NCBI GenBank assembly: GCA_003132025.1
Contig: PKWJ01000057.1
Location: 50,320 to 97,866, forward strand
Source of the DNA: Gammaproteobacteria bacterium
GTDB taxonomy: Bacteria; Pseudomonadota; Gammaproteobacteria; Steroidobacterales; Steroidobacteraceae
Direction: 5' to 3'
DNA length: 47,547 nucleotides
Each line of letters opens with the position of its first letter. Position 1 is the first letter of the stretch. Shown piece by piece: positions 17,057 to 25,997 of this stretch. The translations under genes were made by a program, and so were the position numbers. A model generated the notes under the pieces. It did not search any database and was not told where the DNA came from. It saw only the letters and a list, made by a program, of their open reading frames with translations.

Positions 17057-17510
17057 CTCGCGCAGCAGACTGCGTCTGCAGGATTACCTGCCGTATCGGT
17101 TGTCGGTCGCGGCGAATGCAGTCTCGCGCCTGATCGCCCGGGCGTATGAATCGCAATTCGGTCTCAGGAACGCGCAGTGGCGCCTGCTCGCGGTGCTCGC
17201 CGATGAAGGGCCGCTGACGCAGCGGATGTTGTGCGACCGCACGATCATGGACAAGGTGTCGGTGATGCGTGCCGCACAGGGCCTGCTGCGACGCGGCCTG
17301 GTGAGGCGTCTGCCCAACGCCGAGGACGGTCGCTCGCATCGCCTGATGATGACCACGGCCGGCCGGCGTCTGTACCATCGGATCGCGCCACTGGCACTGG
17401 CGTACGAAGCACAACTGCTGGCGGGCATCGGACGCCGCGATATCGTCCGCTTCGAACGCCTGTTGCGGCGGCTGGAACGGGTGGCAAGCGCGCATGTTGT
17501 TGAAGGCTAA
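17046..17510 (+). CDS. MarR family transcriptional regulator
   Basis: 154 residues with the MarR winged helix fold: RLSVAANAVSRLIARAYESQFGLRNAQWRLLAVLADEGPLTQ, then the recognition region CDRTIMDKVSVMRAAQGLLRRGLVRR and the wing NAEDGRSHRLMMTTAGRRL. ATG 17046 lies within the end of maiA, so it is translated with the tyrosine operon. The position suggests it senses an aromatic intermediate such as homogentisate and controls the operon or its neighbours; HmgR in other species is usually IclR-type, so this is inference. A perfect AT-rich palindrome lies 28 bases after its stop, ahead of the efflux operon. Confidence 0.85.
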   Translation: MPSSSRSRLRLQDYLPYRLSVAANAVSRLIARAYESQFGLRNAQWRLLAVLADEGPLTQRMLCDRTIMDKVSVMRAAQGLLRRGLVRRLPNAEDGRSHRLMMTTAGRRLYHRIAPLALAYEAQLLAGIGRRDIVRFERLLRRLERVASAHVVEG

Positions 17511-17538
17511 GGCGTGCGCCACATGGACATAAGGAGGC

Positions 17539-17554
17539 ATTAAATCACTTTAAT
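17539..17554. promoter_or_regulatory. perfect palindrome, candidate operator upstream of the RND operon
   Basis: ATTAAA-TCAC-TTTAAT is a perfect 16-base dyad in an AT-rich island between the marR stop and the outer-membrane-factor gene (45 bases before its GTG). AT-rich dyads of this size are common MarR-type binding sites. The MarR protein encoded just upstream, or the response regulator of the downstream operon, are the obvious candidates. Confidence 0.45.
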
Positions 17555-17599
17555 CTTCCGGCCATCTGGACTTAACGGCCCGGCGACTACCTTAGCCCG

Positions 17600-19021
17600 G
17601 TGACAGCACAACATCTGGCGGTGCGGGTATGCCGTGCCTGCCTTCTTTTGGGTCTCATGTTGAGCCCTGGCGCCTGCAGCGTCGGTCCGGCCTATCGCCA
17701 TCCTGTCGTGGCGACTCCCGCGGCTTGGCAGAATGTACCGCCGAGTACCAGCGCCGACTGGCCCCAAACCGACTGGTGGCACGGCTTCGGCTCCCCGCAG
17801 CTGGACGATTATATCGCGCGCGCCCAGGCCGGTAACGACGACATCGCTGCGGCGATCGCGCGCGTGCGCGAGGCCGATGCTCAGGCGCGCATTGCCGGCG
17901 CGGCGTTGCTCCCCACGCTCGACGGCGGCGCCTCGGCGAGTCGCCAGCGCCAGCTGCTGCCCAATGGCCAGCCGCCGATCACCTATAGTGAGTACACGCC
18001 GCAACTGACGGCGAGCTACGTACTCGATTTTTGGGGCAAGAACCGCGAAGCCCGGGAGGCGGCGCTCGACACCGCCCAGGCGAGCCGCTACGACCGCGAA
18101 ACCATCGCGCTCACGGTGGCGACCAGCGTGGCGATGACCTATTTCGAGATCCTTGAACAGCATGACCGGCTGCAGGTGGCGCGCGACGATCTCGCCAATG
18201 CGCAGCATGTGCTGGACGGACTTACGCTCGAGCAGAACGTCGGCATTGCCACCGCGCTCGATGTGGCGCAGCAGGCCACGACGGTAGCGACCTTGAACGC
18301 CTCGATACCGCCGCTGGCGCAGCAGCTGCAACAGAATATCGACGCGCTTGCGATCCTGGTCGGCCAGATGCCGGAGAGCATCGATGTCAGCAGCGGTAGC
18401 CTGGAACAGCTCACTCTGCCGCCGCTCACTGCCGGGCTGCCGTCGGAGCTGCTGGCACGACGACCGGACGTGGCGGAAGCCGAGGCGCAGCTGATGGCCG
18501 CCAACGCCAATATTGCCGTGGCGCGCGCTGCGTATTTTCCCAGCATCGACCTCACGGCCAGCGGTGGTTACGCCAGTACCGCGCTCGATACACTGCTGCT
18601 GCCGCAGAGCCGCGTGTTCGCACTTACGGCGGGCCTGACCCAGACCATCTTCGATGGCGGCGCGATTCGCGGGCAGGTCGAATACTCCCGGGCCCGCTAC
18701 GCGGAGCTGCTGTCGGATTATCATAAAACCGTACTGACCGCGCTCGGCAATGTCGAGGATGCGCTGGTCGCAGTGCAACAGACCTCGGAGCAGGAATTGC
18801 GGCAGCAGGTGGCGGCCGACAAGGCGCGGCGCGCGTTCGAATTCGCGCAACTGCAGATGCAGGCCGGTACGATCAATGTCCTGACGGTGTTGAATACGGA
18901 GAATGCGCTGTTTACGGCGCAGGACACCCTGGTGCAGGTGAAGTATCAGCACCTGCAGGCGCTGGTGAACCTTTATCAGGCGCTCGGGGGCGGCTGGCGA
19001 CAATCGCAGGCGGACAAATGA
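17600..19021 (+). CDS. RND efflux outer-membrane factor, NodT/OprM lipoprotein type
   Basis: 473 residues from a GTG start. The signal peptide ends in the lipobox LSPGAC, so the mature protein is lipid-anchored; CSVGPAYRHP follows, the normal opening of NodT-family channels. Two repeated coiled halves are visible (DDIAAAIARVREADAQARIAGAALLPTLDGGAS and the matching LARRPDVAEAEAQLMAANANIAVARAAYFPSIDLTASGGY), the TolC-like repeat of the family. It is the exit duct for the RND pump encoded downstream. Its stop overlaps the adaptor gene start as ATGA. Confidence 0.93.
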   Translation: MTAQHLAVRVCRACLLLGLMLSPGACSVGPAYRHPVVATPAAWQNVPPSTSADWPQTDWWHGFGSPQLDDYIARAQAGNDDIAAAIARVREADAQARIAGAALLPTLDGGASASRQRQLLPNGQPPITYSEYTPQLTASYVLDFWGKNREAREAALDTAQASRYDRETIALTVATSVAMTYFEILEQHDRLQVARDDLANAQHVLDGLTLEQNVGIATALDVAQQATTVATLNASIPPLAQQLQQNIDALAILVGQMPESIDVSSGSLEQLTLPPLTAGLPSELLARRPDVAEAEAQLMAANANIAVARAAYFPSIDLTASGGYASTALDTLLLPQSRVFALTAGLTQTIFDGGAIRGQVEYSRARYAELLSDYHKTVLTALGNVEDALVAVQQTSEQELRQQVAADKARRAFEFAQLQMQAGTINVLTVLNTENALFTAQDTLVQVKYQHLQALVNLYQALGGGWRQSQADK

Positions 19022-20250
19022 GCGGCTTTCTGGAAACTGCTACCGGTCCTAGGCATCGGCGCATGGTGCTCGGCGCCGGCGCTTTGCTGGTCGTCGTGCT
19101 CGGCTGGGTGTGGCTGTCGCGTAAACCGGCCACTGCCGCGCTGCCGTCCGCCGGCCCGGTGGGCGTGGCGGTCGATACCGCCCTCACTACGCGACGCGAT
19201 GTGCCGGTATACCTGGAAGGGCTCGGAAACGTGCAGGCCTTCTATACTGCGAAGATCACCGCCCGTGTCGACGGCCAGTTGCAGCGCGTCGGTTTCGTCG
19301 AGGGTCAGCTGGTCAAGAAAGGCGATCTGCTGGCGCAGATCGATCCGCGCCCGCTCCAGGCCGCGCTCGATCAGGCCACCGGAATGCAGGCCAAGGATGC
19401 GGCGCAACTGGACAGCGCCAAGCGCGATCTGGAGCGCTACACGACGCTCGCGCCGCAGAACCTGATCAGCCAGCAGGTACTCGACACGCAGCGCGCGCTG
19501 GTGGCGCAGTTGCAGGCGCAGTTGCAGGTCGATCGCGGCTTGATCGACAACGCGCGCACGCAGCTGGAGTACGCCACCATCACGGCACCATTTTCCGGGC
19601 GCACCGGCATCCGCCTGGTGGACCCGGGCAACATCGTCCACGCCTCTGATACCACCGGCATCGTCGTGGTGACGCAGATTCAGCCGATCTCGGTCATGTT
19701 CACCTTGCCCGAGGACGTGGTACTGCAGATCAACCAGGCTCTCGGGGCGGGCGCAGTCGCTGTGACGGCGCTGTCGCGCGATGACCAGACACAGCTCGAC
19801 AGCGGCACGCTGGCGCTGGTCGACAACGAGATCGATCAGACCACCGGCACGGTACGCCTGAAGGCGACCTTCCCCAACGCGCGCAACACGCTGTGGCCAG
19901 GTCAGTTCGTCAACGTGCGGGTACTGATGCAGTCGCGCCACGATGTCGTGACGATGCCGACCGCCGCGGTCGAGCATGGACCCGATGGCCTGTTCGCCTA
20001 CGTCGTCAAAGCCGATTCCACGGTCGAGGTGCGGCCGATCAAAACCGCCGAGGATAACGCCGGCGTCACGGTCGTGACCGACGGCCTGCAATCCGGTGAG
20101 CGCGTGGTCATCAGCAATCAGTACCGGCTGCAGCCGGGTGCGAAAGTGCGCGCAGCCGCGGCGGCCGCCAGCAGCGCCAACATGCAGTCCGCCCCGGCGC
20201 CAGCGGCCGACTCCCAGCCTTCAAAGGTAGCGCACGGCCTCGCGCCATGA
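19018..20250 (+). CDS. RND periplasmic adaptor (membrane-fusion protein), MdtA-like
   Basis: 410 residues. An N-terminal membrane anchor (GAGALLVVVLGWVWL, about residues 19-33) is followed by a periplasmic part: the barrel-sandwich lipoyl halves (GNVQAFYTAKITARVDGQLQRVGFVEGQLVKKGDLLAQIDPRP and ATITAPFSGRTGIRLVDPGNIV), a coiled helical hairpin rich in Gln, Ala and Leu, and a beta-barrel/membrane-proximal end (LWPGQFVNVRVLM). It joins the inner-membrane pump to the outer duct. The last 30 residues are Ala/Pro-rich. Overlaps both neighbours by four bases. MdtA is the nearest known type by context and motif. Confidence 0.93.
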   Translation: MSGFLETATGPRHRRMVLGAGALLVVVLGWVWLSRKPATAALPSAGPVGVAVDTALTTRRDVPVYLEGLGNVQAFYTAKITARVDGQLQRVGFVEGQLVKKGDLLAQIDPRPLQAALDQATGMQAKDAAQLDSAKRDLERYTTLAPQNLISQQVLDTQRALVAQLQAQLQVDRGLIDNARTQLEYATITAPFSGRTGIRLVDPGNIVHASDTTGIVVVTQIQPISVMFTLPEDVVLQINQALGAGAVAVTALSRDDQTQLDSGTLALVDNEIDQTTGTVRLKATFPNARNTLWPGQFVNVRVLMQSRHDVVTMPTAAVEHGPDGLFAYVVKADSTVEVRPIKTAEDNAGVTVVTDGLQSGERVVISNQYRLQPGAKVRAAAAAASSANMQSAPAPAADSQPSKVAHGLAP

Positions 20251-23200
20251 ATATTTCCGAGCCCTTCGTCCGGCGGCCGGTCGCGACCTCGCTGCTGATG
20301 GGCGGCATACTCCTGATCGGCATCGTGGCCTGGCCACTGCTGCCTGTGGCGCCGCTGCCGCAGGTGGACTTCCCGACCCTGGTCGTGACTGCGCAGTTGC
20401 CGGGCGCGAGCCCGGAGACCATGGCCTCATCGGTGGCGACCCCGCTCGAATACCAATTCGCGCAGATCCCCGGGCTGGCGCAGATGACCTCCACCAGCGT
20501 GCTGGGTACCGCGCAGATCACGCTGCAGTTCGGTCTGGATCGAAACATCAATGCTGCCGCGCAGGACATTCAGACCGCCATCGATGCCGCCGGCGGCCAG
20601 CTGCCGAAGAACCTCCCGAGTCCGCCTACCTATAAGAAGGTCAACCCGGCCGATTCGCCGATTCTGATCCTCGCCGTGCATTCCGACGTGCTGCCGCTTA
20701 CCACCGTGGACGATTACTGCGAGAACGTGATCGCACAACGACTGTCGCAGATCTCCGGCGTGGCATCGGTGACGCTCGGAGGCCAGCAGAAGCCGGCGGT
20801 GCGGGTGCAGGTGGATCCGGCCAAGATCGCTGCCCTCGGCATCCAGCTCGAGGACGTGGCCAGCGTGATCAGCGAGGCGACGGTTAATTCACCCAAGGGT
20901 TCGATCAACGGCGTGCTGAATAGCTTCGCCATCTACGACAACGACCAGCTGCTGAACGCCGCGCCCTGGAACGACGTCGTGGTGGCCTACAGAAACGGCG
21001 CGCCGGTGCGGATCCGCGACATCGGGACAGCGGTCGATGCGGCCGAGAACAATCAGATGCTTGGCTGGCAGAACAGCAAGGACGGCATCCTGCTGCTGGT
21101 GTTCAAGCAGGCGGGCGCCAATGTCATCGACGTGGTGGCGAACGTCAAGCGCGTGCTGCCAAAAGTGCTGCTGTCCGTGCCGCCCTCGATCAAGGTCGAT
21201 CAGGTGGTGGATCGCACCACCACCATCAATGCCTCGGTGCACGACGTCGAATTCACGCTTGTATTGACCATCGCGCTGGTGGTGATGGTGATCTTCCTGT
21301 TCCTGCGCACCGCCTGGGCCACGATCATTCCCGGCGTGACCGTGCCGCTGTCGTTGCTGGGCACGGCGGCGCTGATGTACGTAATCGGCTACAGCCTGGA
21401 TAACCTGTCGCTGATGGCACTGACCATCGCCGTGGGTTTCGTGGTCGACGATGCGATTGTAATGCTCGAGAATATCTACCGGCACATCGAGCACGGGCTG
21501 TCGCCGCTGGAGGCGACCCTCAAGGGTTCGCGCGAGATCGGTTTCACCATCCTGACGATCAGCATCTCGCTGGTGGCAGTATTCATTCCGCTGCTGCTGA
21601 TGGGCGGCATCGTCGGGCGCCTGTTCCGTGAATTCGCGGTCACGGTGACGATGACGATCGCGGTGTCGGCATTCGTCGCACTGACACTGTCGCCGACCAT
21701 GTGCGCGCTGTTCCTGCGCGATGAAAAGCAGGCGCAGCACGGGTGGTTTTATCGCACGATCGAGGCCGGGTTCGATCGCATGCTCGCGCTCTATACGCGA
21801 GGGCTGGATTTCGTGCTGCGCCATCAGCGTCCGACGCTCATCACATTCGTGGTGACCGTGGCGATCACCATCCTGCTCTACGTGCTGATCCCCAAAGGGT
21901 TCTTCCCGCAGCAGGATACCGGCATCATCCTCGGCCTGTCGGATGCACCGCAGGACATTTCGTTCGAGGAGATGGTTCGAAGAGAGCGAACGCTGACCGA
22001 CGTGCTGGCGCACGATCCTGACGTGGAGAGTTGGGCCACGGCTATCGGCGGCTCCCGCTCGATCAATAACGGCTTCGTGGCCATCAGCCTGAAACCGCGT
22101 GATCAGCGCTCGGACACCGCCGACCAGGTGATCGCGCGACTGCGTCGCGAGATCGCCCATGTGCCCGGCGCGACGCTGTTCCTGCAAGCCGCGCAGGACC
22201 TGAACGTCGGCGGCCGCCTGGCGCGCACGCAGTATCAGTATACGTTGCAGGACGCGGATCTGAATGAGCTCAACGAGTGGGCGCCGAAACTGCTCGCGCA
22301 GCTGCAGAAGCTGCCGATGCTGCGCGACACGGCCTCGGACCAGCAGACCGGAAGTTCGATGCTGTCGCTGACCATCGATCGCGATCAGGCCGCGCGCTTT
22401 GGGATCCAGCCGTCGCTGATCGACCAGACCCTGGATGACGCTTTCGGCCAGCGCCAGGTGACGCAGTATTTTACGCAGCTCAACGCCTACCACGTGATCC
22501 TGGAGGTCACGCCGTCGCTGCAGGCCGATCCGCAGACGCTGTCGAAGATCTACGTCAAATCGCCAGCCACCAACCAGATGGTGCCGCTGTCGACGTTCGT
22601 CAAATTCGACACGCACCACGTGACCTTCCTGTCGATCAATCACCAGGGGCAATTCCCCGCGGTCACGCTGTCGTTCAATCTCGGGCCCGGGGTGGCGCTG
22701 GGCGACGCTGTCGATGCCATCAACAAAGCGACCGCGGCAATTCGCATGCCAGCGGCGATTACCGGCAGTTTCCAGGGCACGGCGCAGGCGTTTCAGAGTT
22801 CGCTCAAGACCCAGCCGTACCTGATCCTGGCGGCGCTGGTCGTGGTCTACATCATCCTCGGCATGCTGTACGAGAGTTACATCCATCCGCTCACCATCCT
22901 GTCGACACTGCCTTCGGCCGGCGTCGGCGCACTGCTGACACTGCTGATGTTTCATTTCGATCTGTCGGTGATCGCCTTGATCGGAATCATCCTGCTGATC
23001 GGCATCGTCAAGAAGAACGGCATCATGATGGTGGACTTCGCACTGCAGGCCGAGCGCGAGCAGCACCTGTCCCCGGAAGCGTCGATACGCCAGGCCTGTC
23101 TGCTCAGGTTTCGGCCGATTATGATGACCACTATGGCGGCCTTACTCGGCGCGCTGCCGCTGATGCTCGAGCGCGGCACCGGATCGGAGCTGCGTCAGCC

Positions 23201-23369
23201 GCTCGGCTATACGATGGTCGGCGGATTGATCCTGAGCCAGGCGCTGACGCTGTTCACCACGCCAGTGATCTACCTGTACCTGGACCAGTTCACCGGCCAG
23301 CGGCGGCGGGAGCATTCCAGGGAGCTGGCCGGCGCGTCGGCTGGCCCGCTGATTCAAGGAGCGTCATGA
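20247..23369 (+). CDS. RND multidrug efflux permease, MdtB/MdtC type
   Basis: 1040 residues, full HAE-1 pump length, with 12 expected membrane helices. NISEPFVRRPVATSLLMGGILLIG begins helix 1; the proton-relay aspartates are D401 and D402 in VGFVVDDAIVMLENIYRHIE, as in MdtB; FPTLVVTAQLPGASPETMAS and FGLDRNINAAAQDIQTAID lie in the porter domain; KKNGIMMVDFALQAE and LRFRPIMMTTMAALLGALPL are late landmarks. E. coli MdtBC is a mixed trimer of two genes; here only one pump gene is present, so a homotrimer is inferred. Substrates cannot be read from sequence; bile salts, novobiocin-like and other drugs are typical of the type. Confidence 0.94.
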   Translation: MNISEPFVRRPVATSLLMGGILLIGIVAWPLLPVAPLPQVDFPTLVVTAQLPGASPETMASSVATPLEYQFAQIPGLAQMTSTSVLGTAQITLQFGLDRNINAAAQDIQTAIDAAGGQLPKNLPSPPTYKKVNPADSPILILAVHSDVLPLTTVDDYCENVIAQRLSQISGVASVTLGGQQKPAVRVQVDPAKIAALGIQLEDVASVISEATVNSPKGSINGVLNSFAIYDNDQLLNAAPWNDVVVAYRNGAPVRIRDIGTAVDAAENNQMLGWQNSKDGILLLVFKQAGANVIDVVANVKRVLPKVLLSVPPSIKVDQVVDRTTTINASVHDVEFTLVLTIALVVMVIFLFLRTAWATIIPGVTVPLSLLGTAALMYVIGYSLDNLSLMALTIAVGFVVDDAIVMLENIYRHIEHGLSPLEATLKGSREIGFTILTISISLVAVFIPLLLMGGIVGRLFREFAVTVTMTIAVSAFVALTLSPTMCALFLRDEKQAQHGWFYRTIEAGFDRMLALYTRGLDFVLRHQRPTLITFVVTVAITILLYVLIPKGFFPQQDTGIILGLSDAPQDISFEEMVRRERTLTDVLAHDPDVESWATAIGGSRSINNGFVAISLKPRDQRSDTADQVIARLRREIAHVPGATLFLQAAQDLNVGGRLARTQYQYTLQDADLNELNEWAPKLLAQLQKLPMLRDTASDQQTGSSMLSLTIDRDQAARFGIQPSLIDQTLDDAFGQRQVTQYFTQLNAYHVILEVTPSLQADPQTLSKIYVKSPATNQMVPLSTFVKFDTHHVTFLSINHQGQFPAVTLSFNLGPGVALGDAVDAINKATAAIRMPAAITGSFQGTAQAFQSSLKTQPYLILAALVVVYIILGMLYESYIHPLTILSTLPSAGVGALLTLLMFHFDLSVIALIGIILLIGIVKKNGIMMVDFALQAEREQHLSPEASIRQACLLRFRPIMMTTMAALLGALPLMLERGTGSELRQPLGYTMVGGLILSQALTLFTTPVIYLYLDQFTGQRRREHSRELAGASAGPLIQGAS

Positions 23370-24046
23370 AAGTACTGCTGGTCGAGGACAATGAACGTGT
23401 GACCCAGTTCGTGGTCAAGGGCCTGCAGGAGGCCGGTCATACCGCCGATCATGCGGGTAACGGCCGCGACGGTATGTTTCTGGCCGCCAGCGAGCCTTAT
23501 GATGTGATCATCATGGATCGTATGCTGCCCGGAGAAATCGATGGACTTGCGATCATCGAGGCGCTGCGCAAGTCGGGCAAGCGCACGCCGATACTGATCC
23601 TCAGTGCCTTGTCCGACGTTGACGAGCGCATCCGCGGGCTGCGCGCCGGCGGCGATGACTACCTGACCAAACCGTTCGCGTTCGGCGAACTGCTGGCACG
23701 CCTCGACGCGCTGACACGACGCTCCCAGGGAGATAGTGCGCAGACCAAACTCGAGGTCGCCGATCTTCGAGTGGATCTGCTGACGCGCAAGGTCACGCGC
23801 GGCGATCGCAGCCTTACGCTGCAGCCGCGTGAATTCAAGCTGCTCGAGTATCTGATGCGACACGCCGACCAGGTGGTCACCCGCACCATGCTGCTGGAAA
23901 ACGTCTGGGACTACCACTTCGATCCGCAGACCAACGTGGTGGATGTACATATCAGCAAGTTGCGGCAGAAGATCGATGCCGACTTCGAGCGGCCGCTGCT
24001 GCGCACGGTGCGCAACGCCGGCTACACGCTGACCTCGCATGACTGA
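23366..24046 (+). CDS. OmpR/PhoB family response regulator
   Basis: 226 residues. The receiver domain starts KVLLVEDNERV with the acidic pair, has phospho-acceptor Asp51 in VIIMDRMLPG, and ends with DDYLTKPFAFGELLARL. The C-terminal winged helix (LTLQPREFKLLEYLMRHADQVVTRTMLLENVWDYHFDPQTNVVDVHISKLRQKI) binds DNA. It overlaps the pump gene by four bases and is followed 12 bases later by its kinase, so it most likely controls this same efflux operon. Confidence 0.95.
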   Translation: MKVLLVEDNERVTQFVVKGLQEAGHTADHAGNGRDGMFLAASEPYDVIIMDRMLPGEIDGLAIIEALRKSGKRTPILILSALSDVDERIRGLRAGGDDYLTKPFAFGELLARLDALTRRSQGDSAQTKLEVADLRVDLLTRKVTRGDRSLTLQPREFKLLEYLMRHADQVVTRTMLLENVWDYHFDPQTNVVDVHISKLRQKIDADFERPLLRTVRNAGYTLTSHD

Positions 24047-24058
24047 ACGGCGCCGCAG

Positions 24059-25486
24059 ATGAAGTTCCTGCGCTCCTCCGCCCTTACACTCGCCGTGGGT
24101 TACATCGGCCTGGGGCTCGCGGCGCTGGCGCTGTTTGCCGCGCCGCTGTGGTATGCCTGGCGGGTGACGATCCAGGAAGGGCGCAACGAGATACTGCAGT
24201 CCGATGCGCAGCGCCTGACCGAAGTGTTCCGTCGAGAGGGTGCTGCCGGCCTGATCAGCTACGTCGATCAACGCGTGGGCCTGCAGATCGCCGGCGAGCG
24301 CCTGTTGCTGGTGGCCGATGCAAGGCTGAAACCATTGGCCGGCAATCTTAGCGCCTGGCCGTCGAGCGTGCCCGCGAATCCCGGCACCTATACCGTCAAG
24401 CTCGAGCTCGGCCAGCACATGACGGACGTCGCCATCGTGCATGCGACACTGGCGGGCGGTTATCACCTGCTGGTCGGCCGCGACACGTCGCGCTATGCGC
24501 CGCTGGAGCGGCGCTTCTGGTATGCACTGGCGGGCGCGGTTGCGATCCTGTCGGTGCTGGGTACCGTGGGCGGCATCCTGATCAGGCGGGCGCTGATGGC
24601 GCGCATCCACGGCATCCGCCAGACGGTGTCGGCGATCATCCAGGGCGACCTGAGTCATCGGCTGCCAACCCATCATAGTGGCGATGAGCTCAACACGCTG
24701 TCGCAGACCATCAACGGCATGCTCGATCAGATCGAGCAGCTGATCGACGGGGTGCGAAACGTCTCCAATGCGATCGCGCACGATCTGCGCACGCCGCTGG
24801 CGGAGCTGCGCTCGCGGCTGGAGGAACTGGCCTTGACCAAGCCGCCGATCGACAAAACCTTCGGCGAGATCGACGCGGCGGTGGCTGACGTCGATCAGGT
24901 AATCCGCATCTTCAATGCGCTGCTGCGCCTGGCGGAGATCGACAGCGGACTGCGCCGTTCCGGCTTTGTACCGGTGGATGTAGCCGCGGTCGCGGCTGCG
25001 GCGGTGGAGTTCTACCAGCCGGCCGCCGAAGTCAGGGGCTCGACCTTGTCGCTGGACGCGGCCGGACCGGCGCCGATCCGGGGCGACCCGGTGCTGCTGG
25101 CCCAGGCGTTGGGAAACCTGATCGACAATGCACTCAAATACACGCCCGGCGACGGGTCAATTGCGGTCGCGGTGCGGCGCAGTGACGATGGCAGCGTGGA
25201 AATCGTAGTCGCCGACAGCGGACCGGGCATAGCCGATACCGAGAAAATCAAGGCGATCGAGCGCTTCTACCGCGGCGATGCCAGTCGCTGCACTCCCGGG
25301 GTGGGTCTGGGACTCAGCCTGGTCGATGCGGTCGCCCGGCTGCACGGCAGCGAGCTCAAACTGGAGGACAATCATCCCGGCTTGCGGGCGCGCATGGTTC
25401 TGACACAGGATACGCGGCCTATCACGCGCGCCGCGCGTGCCACAAGCGATGAAGGGGAATTCCGACATGAGCCTGTCTATCCATGA
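24059..25486 (+). CDS. sensor histidine kinase
   Basis: 475 residues, inner membrane. Helix 1 is at about residues 9-33 and helix 2 at about 155-178, with a periplasmic sensing part between them of roughly 120 residues. A HAMP linker follows (RRALMARIHGIRQTVSAIIQGDLSHRLP), then the dimerisation domain with His241 in SNAIAHDLRTPLAEL, then the ATPase domain with N box LIDNALKYTPGDG, G1 box DSGPGIAD and G2 box GVGLGLSLV. Partner of the response regulator just upstream. Its C-terminus extends past the catalytic domain by about 30 residues and overlaps the DUF1993 start by 20 bases. The signal sensed is unknown. Confidence 0.94.
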   Translation: MKFLRSSALTLAVGYIGLGLAALALFAAPLWYAWRVTIQEGRNEILQSDAQRLTEVFRREGAAGLISYVDQRVGLQIAGERLLLVADARLKPLAGNLSAWPSSVPANPGTYTVKLELGQHMTDVAIVHATLAGGYHLLVGRDTSRYAPLERRFWYALAGAVAILSVLGTVGGILIRRALMARIHGIRQTVSAIIQGDLSHRLPTHHSGDELNTLSQTINGMLDQIEQLIDGVRNVSNAIAHDLRTPLAELRSRLEELALTKPPIDKTFGEIDAAVADVDQVIRIFNALLRLAEIDSGLRRSGFVPVDVAAVAAAAVEFYQPAAEVRGSTLSLDAAGPAPIRGDPVLLAQALGNLIDNALKYTPGDGSIAVAVRRSDDGSVEIVVADSGPGIADTEKIKAIERFYRGDASRCTPGVGLGLSLVDAVARLHGSELKLEDNHPGLRARMVLTQDTRPITRAARATSDEGEFRHEPVYP

Positions 25487-25985
25487 TGCCTTGGTTCCGG
25501 TCCTGGCGCGCGCCCTTACCAACCTGGGCGGAGTGCTCGAAAAGGGCCGACTGCATGCCGAAAGCGAGAAGGTAGACCCGGCGATCCTGCTGGGAATGCG
25601 GCTGTACCCGAGTATGTTTGCGCTTACGCGCCAGGCGCAGGTGGTGTCCGACGGCGCCAAGGGCTGCATGGCGCGCTTGGCCGCGGTCGAGGCGCCGAAA
25701 TTCGAGGATACGGAGTCGAGTTTCGAGGAGCTCAAGCAGCGCATCGACAAGACGCTGGTGTTCGTCAAGGGCTTCGATGCGCGCCAGCTGGAAGGTGCCG
25801 ACAGTCGCCCGGTGGTGGTGAAATTCCCGAACGGTGCACTCAATTTCAAGAACGGCTGGGACTATCTGCAGACGTTCGTGCTGCCGAACATCTATTTCCA
25901 CAGCTCGATGGCATACGGCATTCTTCGGCACGCCGGCGTCAAGCTGGCCAAATCCGACTTTCTAGGCAGTATCGGTTCCGGCTGA
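25467..25985 (+). CDS. DUF1993 family protein
   Basis: 172 residues from ATG 25467, which has AAGGGGAA upstream; an earlier start would only add kinase-overlapping residues. The family pattern is clear: SIHDALVPVLARALTNLGGVLEKG, then RLYPSMFALTRQAQVVSDGAKGCMARLAA, ESSFEELKQRIDKTLVFV and FVLPNIYFHSSMAYGILRHAGV. DUF1993 proteins are predicted helical bundles related in shape to DinB-type proteins, with no proved role. It lies inside the run of co-directional genes after the kinase and 12 bases before the fucose synthase gene. Confidence 0.88.
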   Translation: MSLSIHDALVPVLARALTNLGGVLEKGRLHAESEKVDPAILLGMRLYPSMFALTRQAQVVSDGAKGCMARLAAVEAPKFEDTESSFEELKQRIDKTLVFVKGFDARQLEGADSRPVVVKFPNGALNFKNGWDYLQTFVLPNIYFHSSMAYGILRHAGVKLAKSDFLGSIGSG

Positions 25986-25997
25986 GCCCGCGGGATC

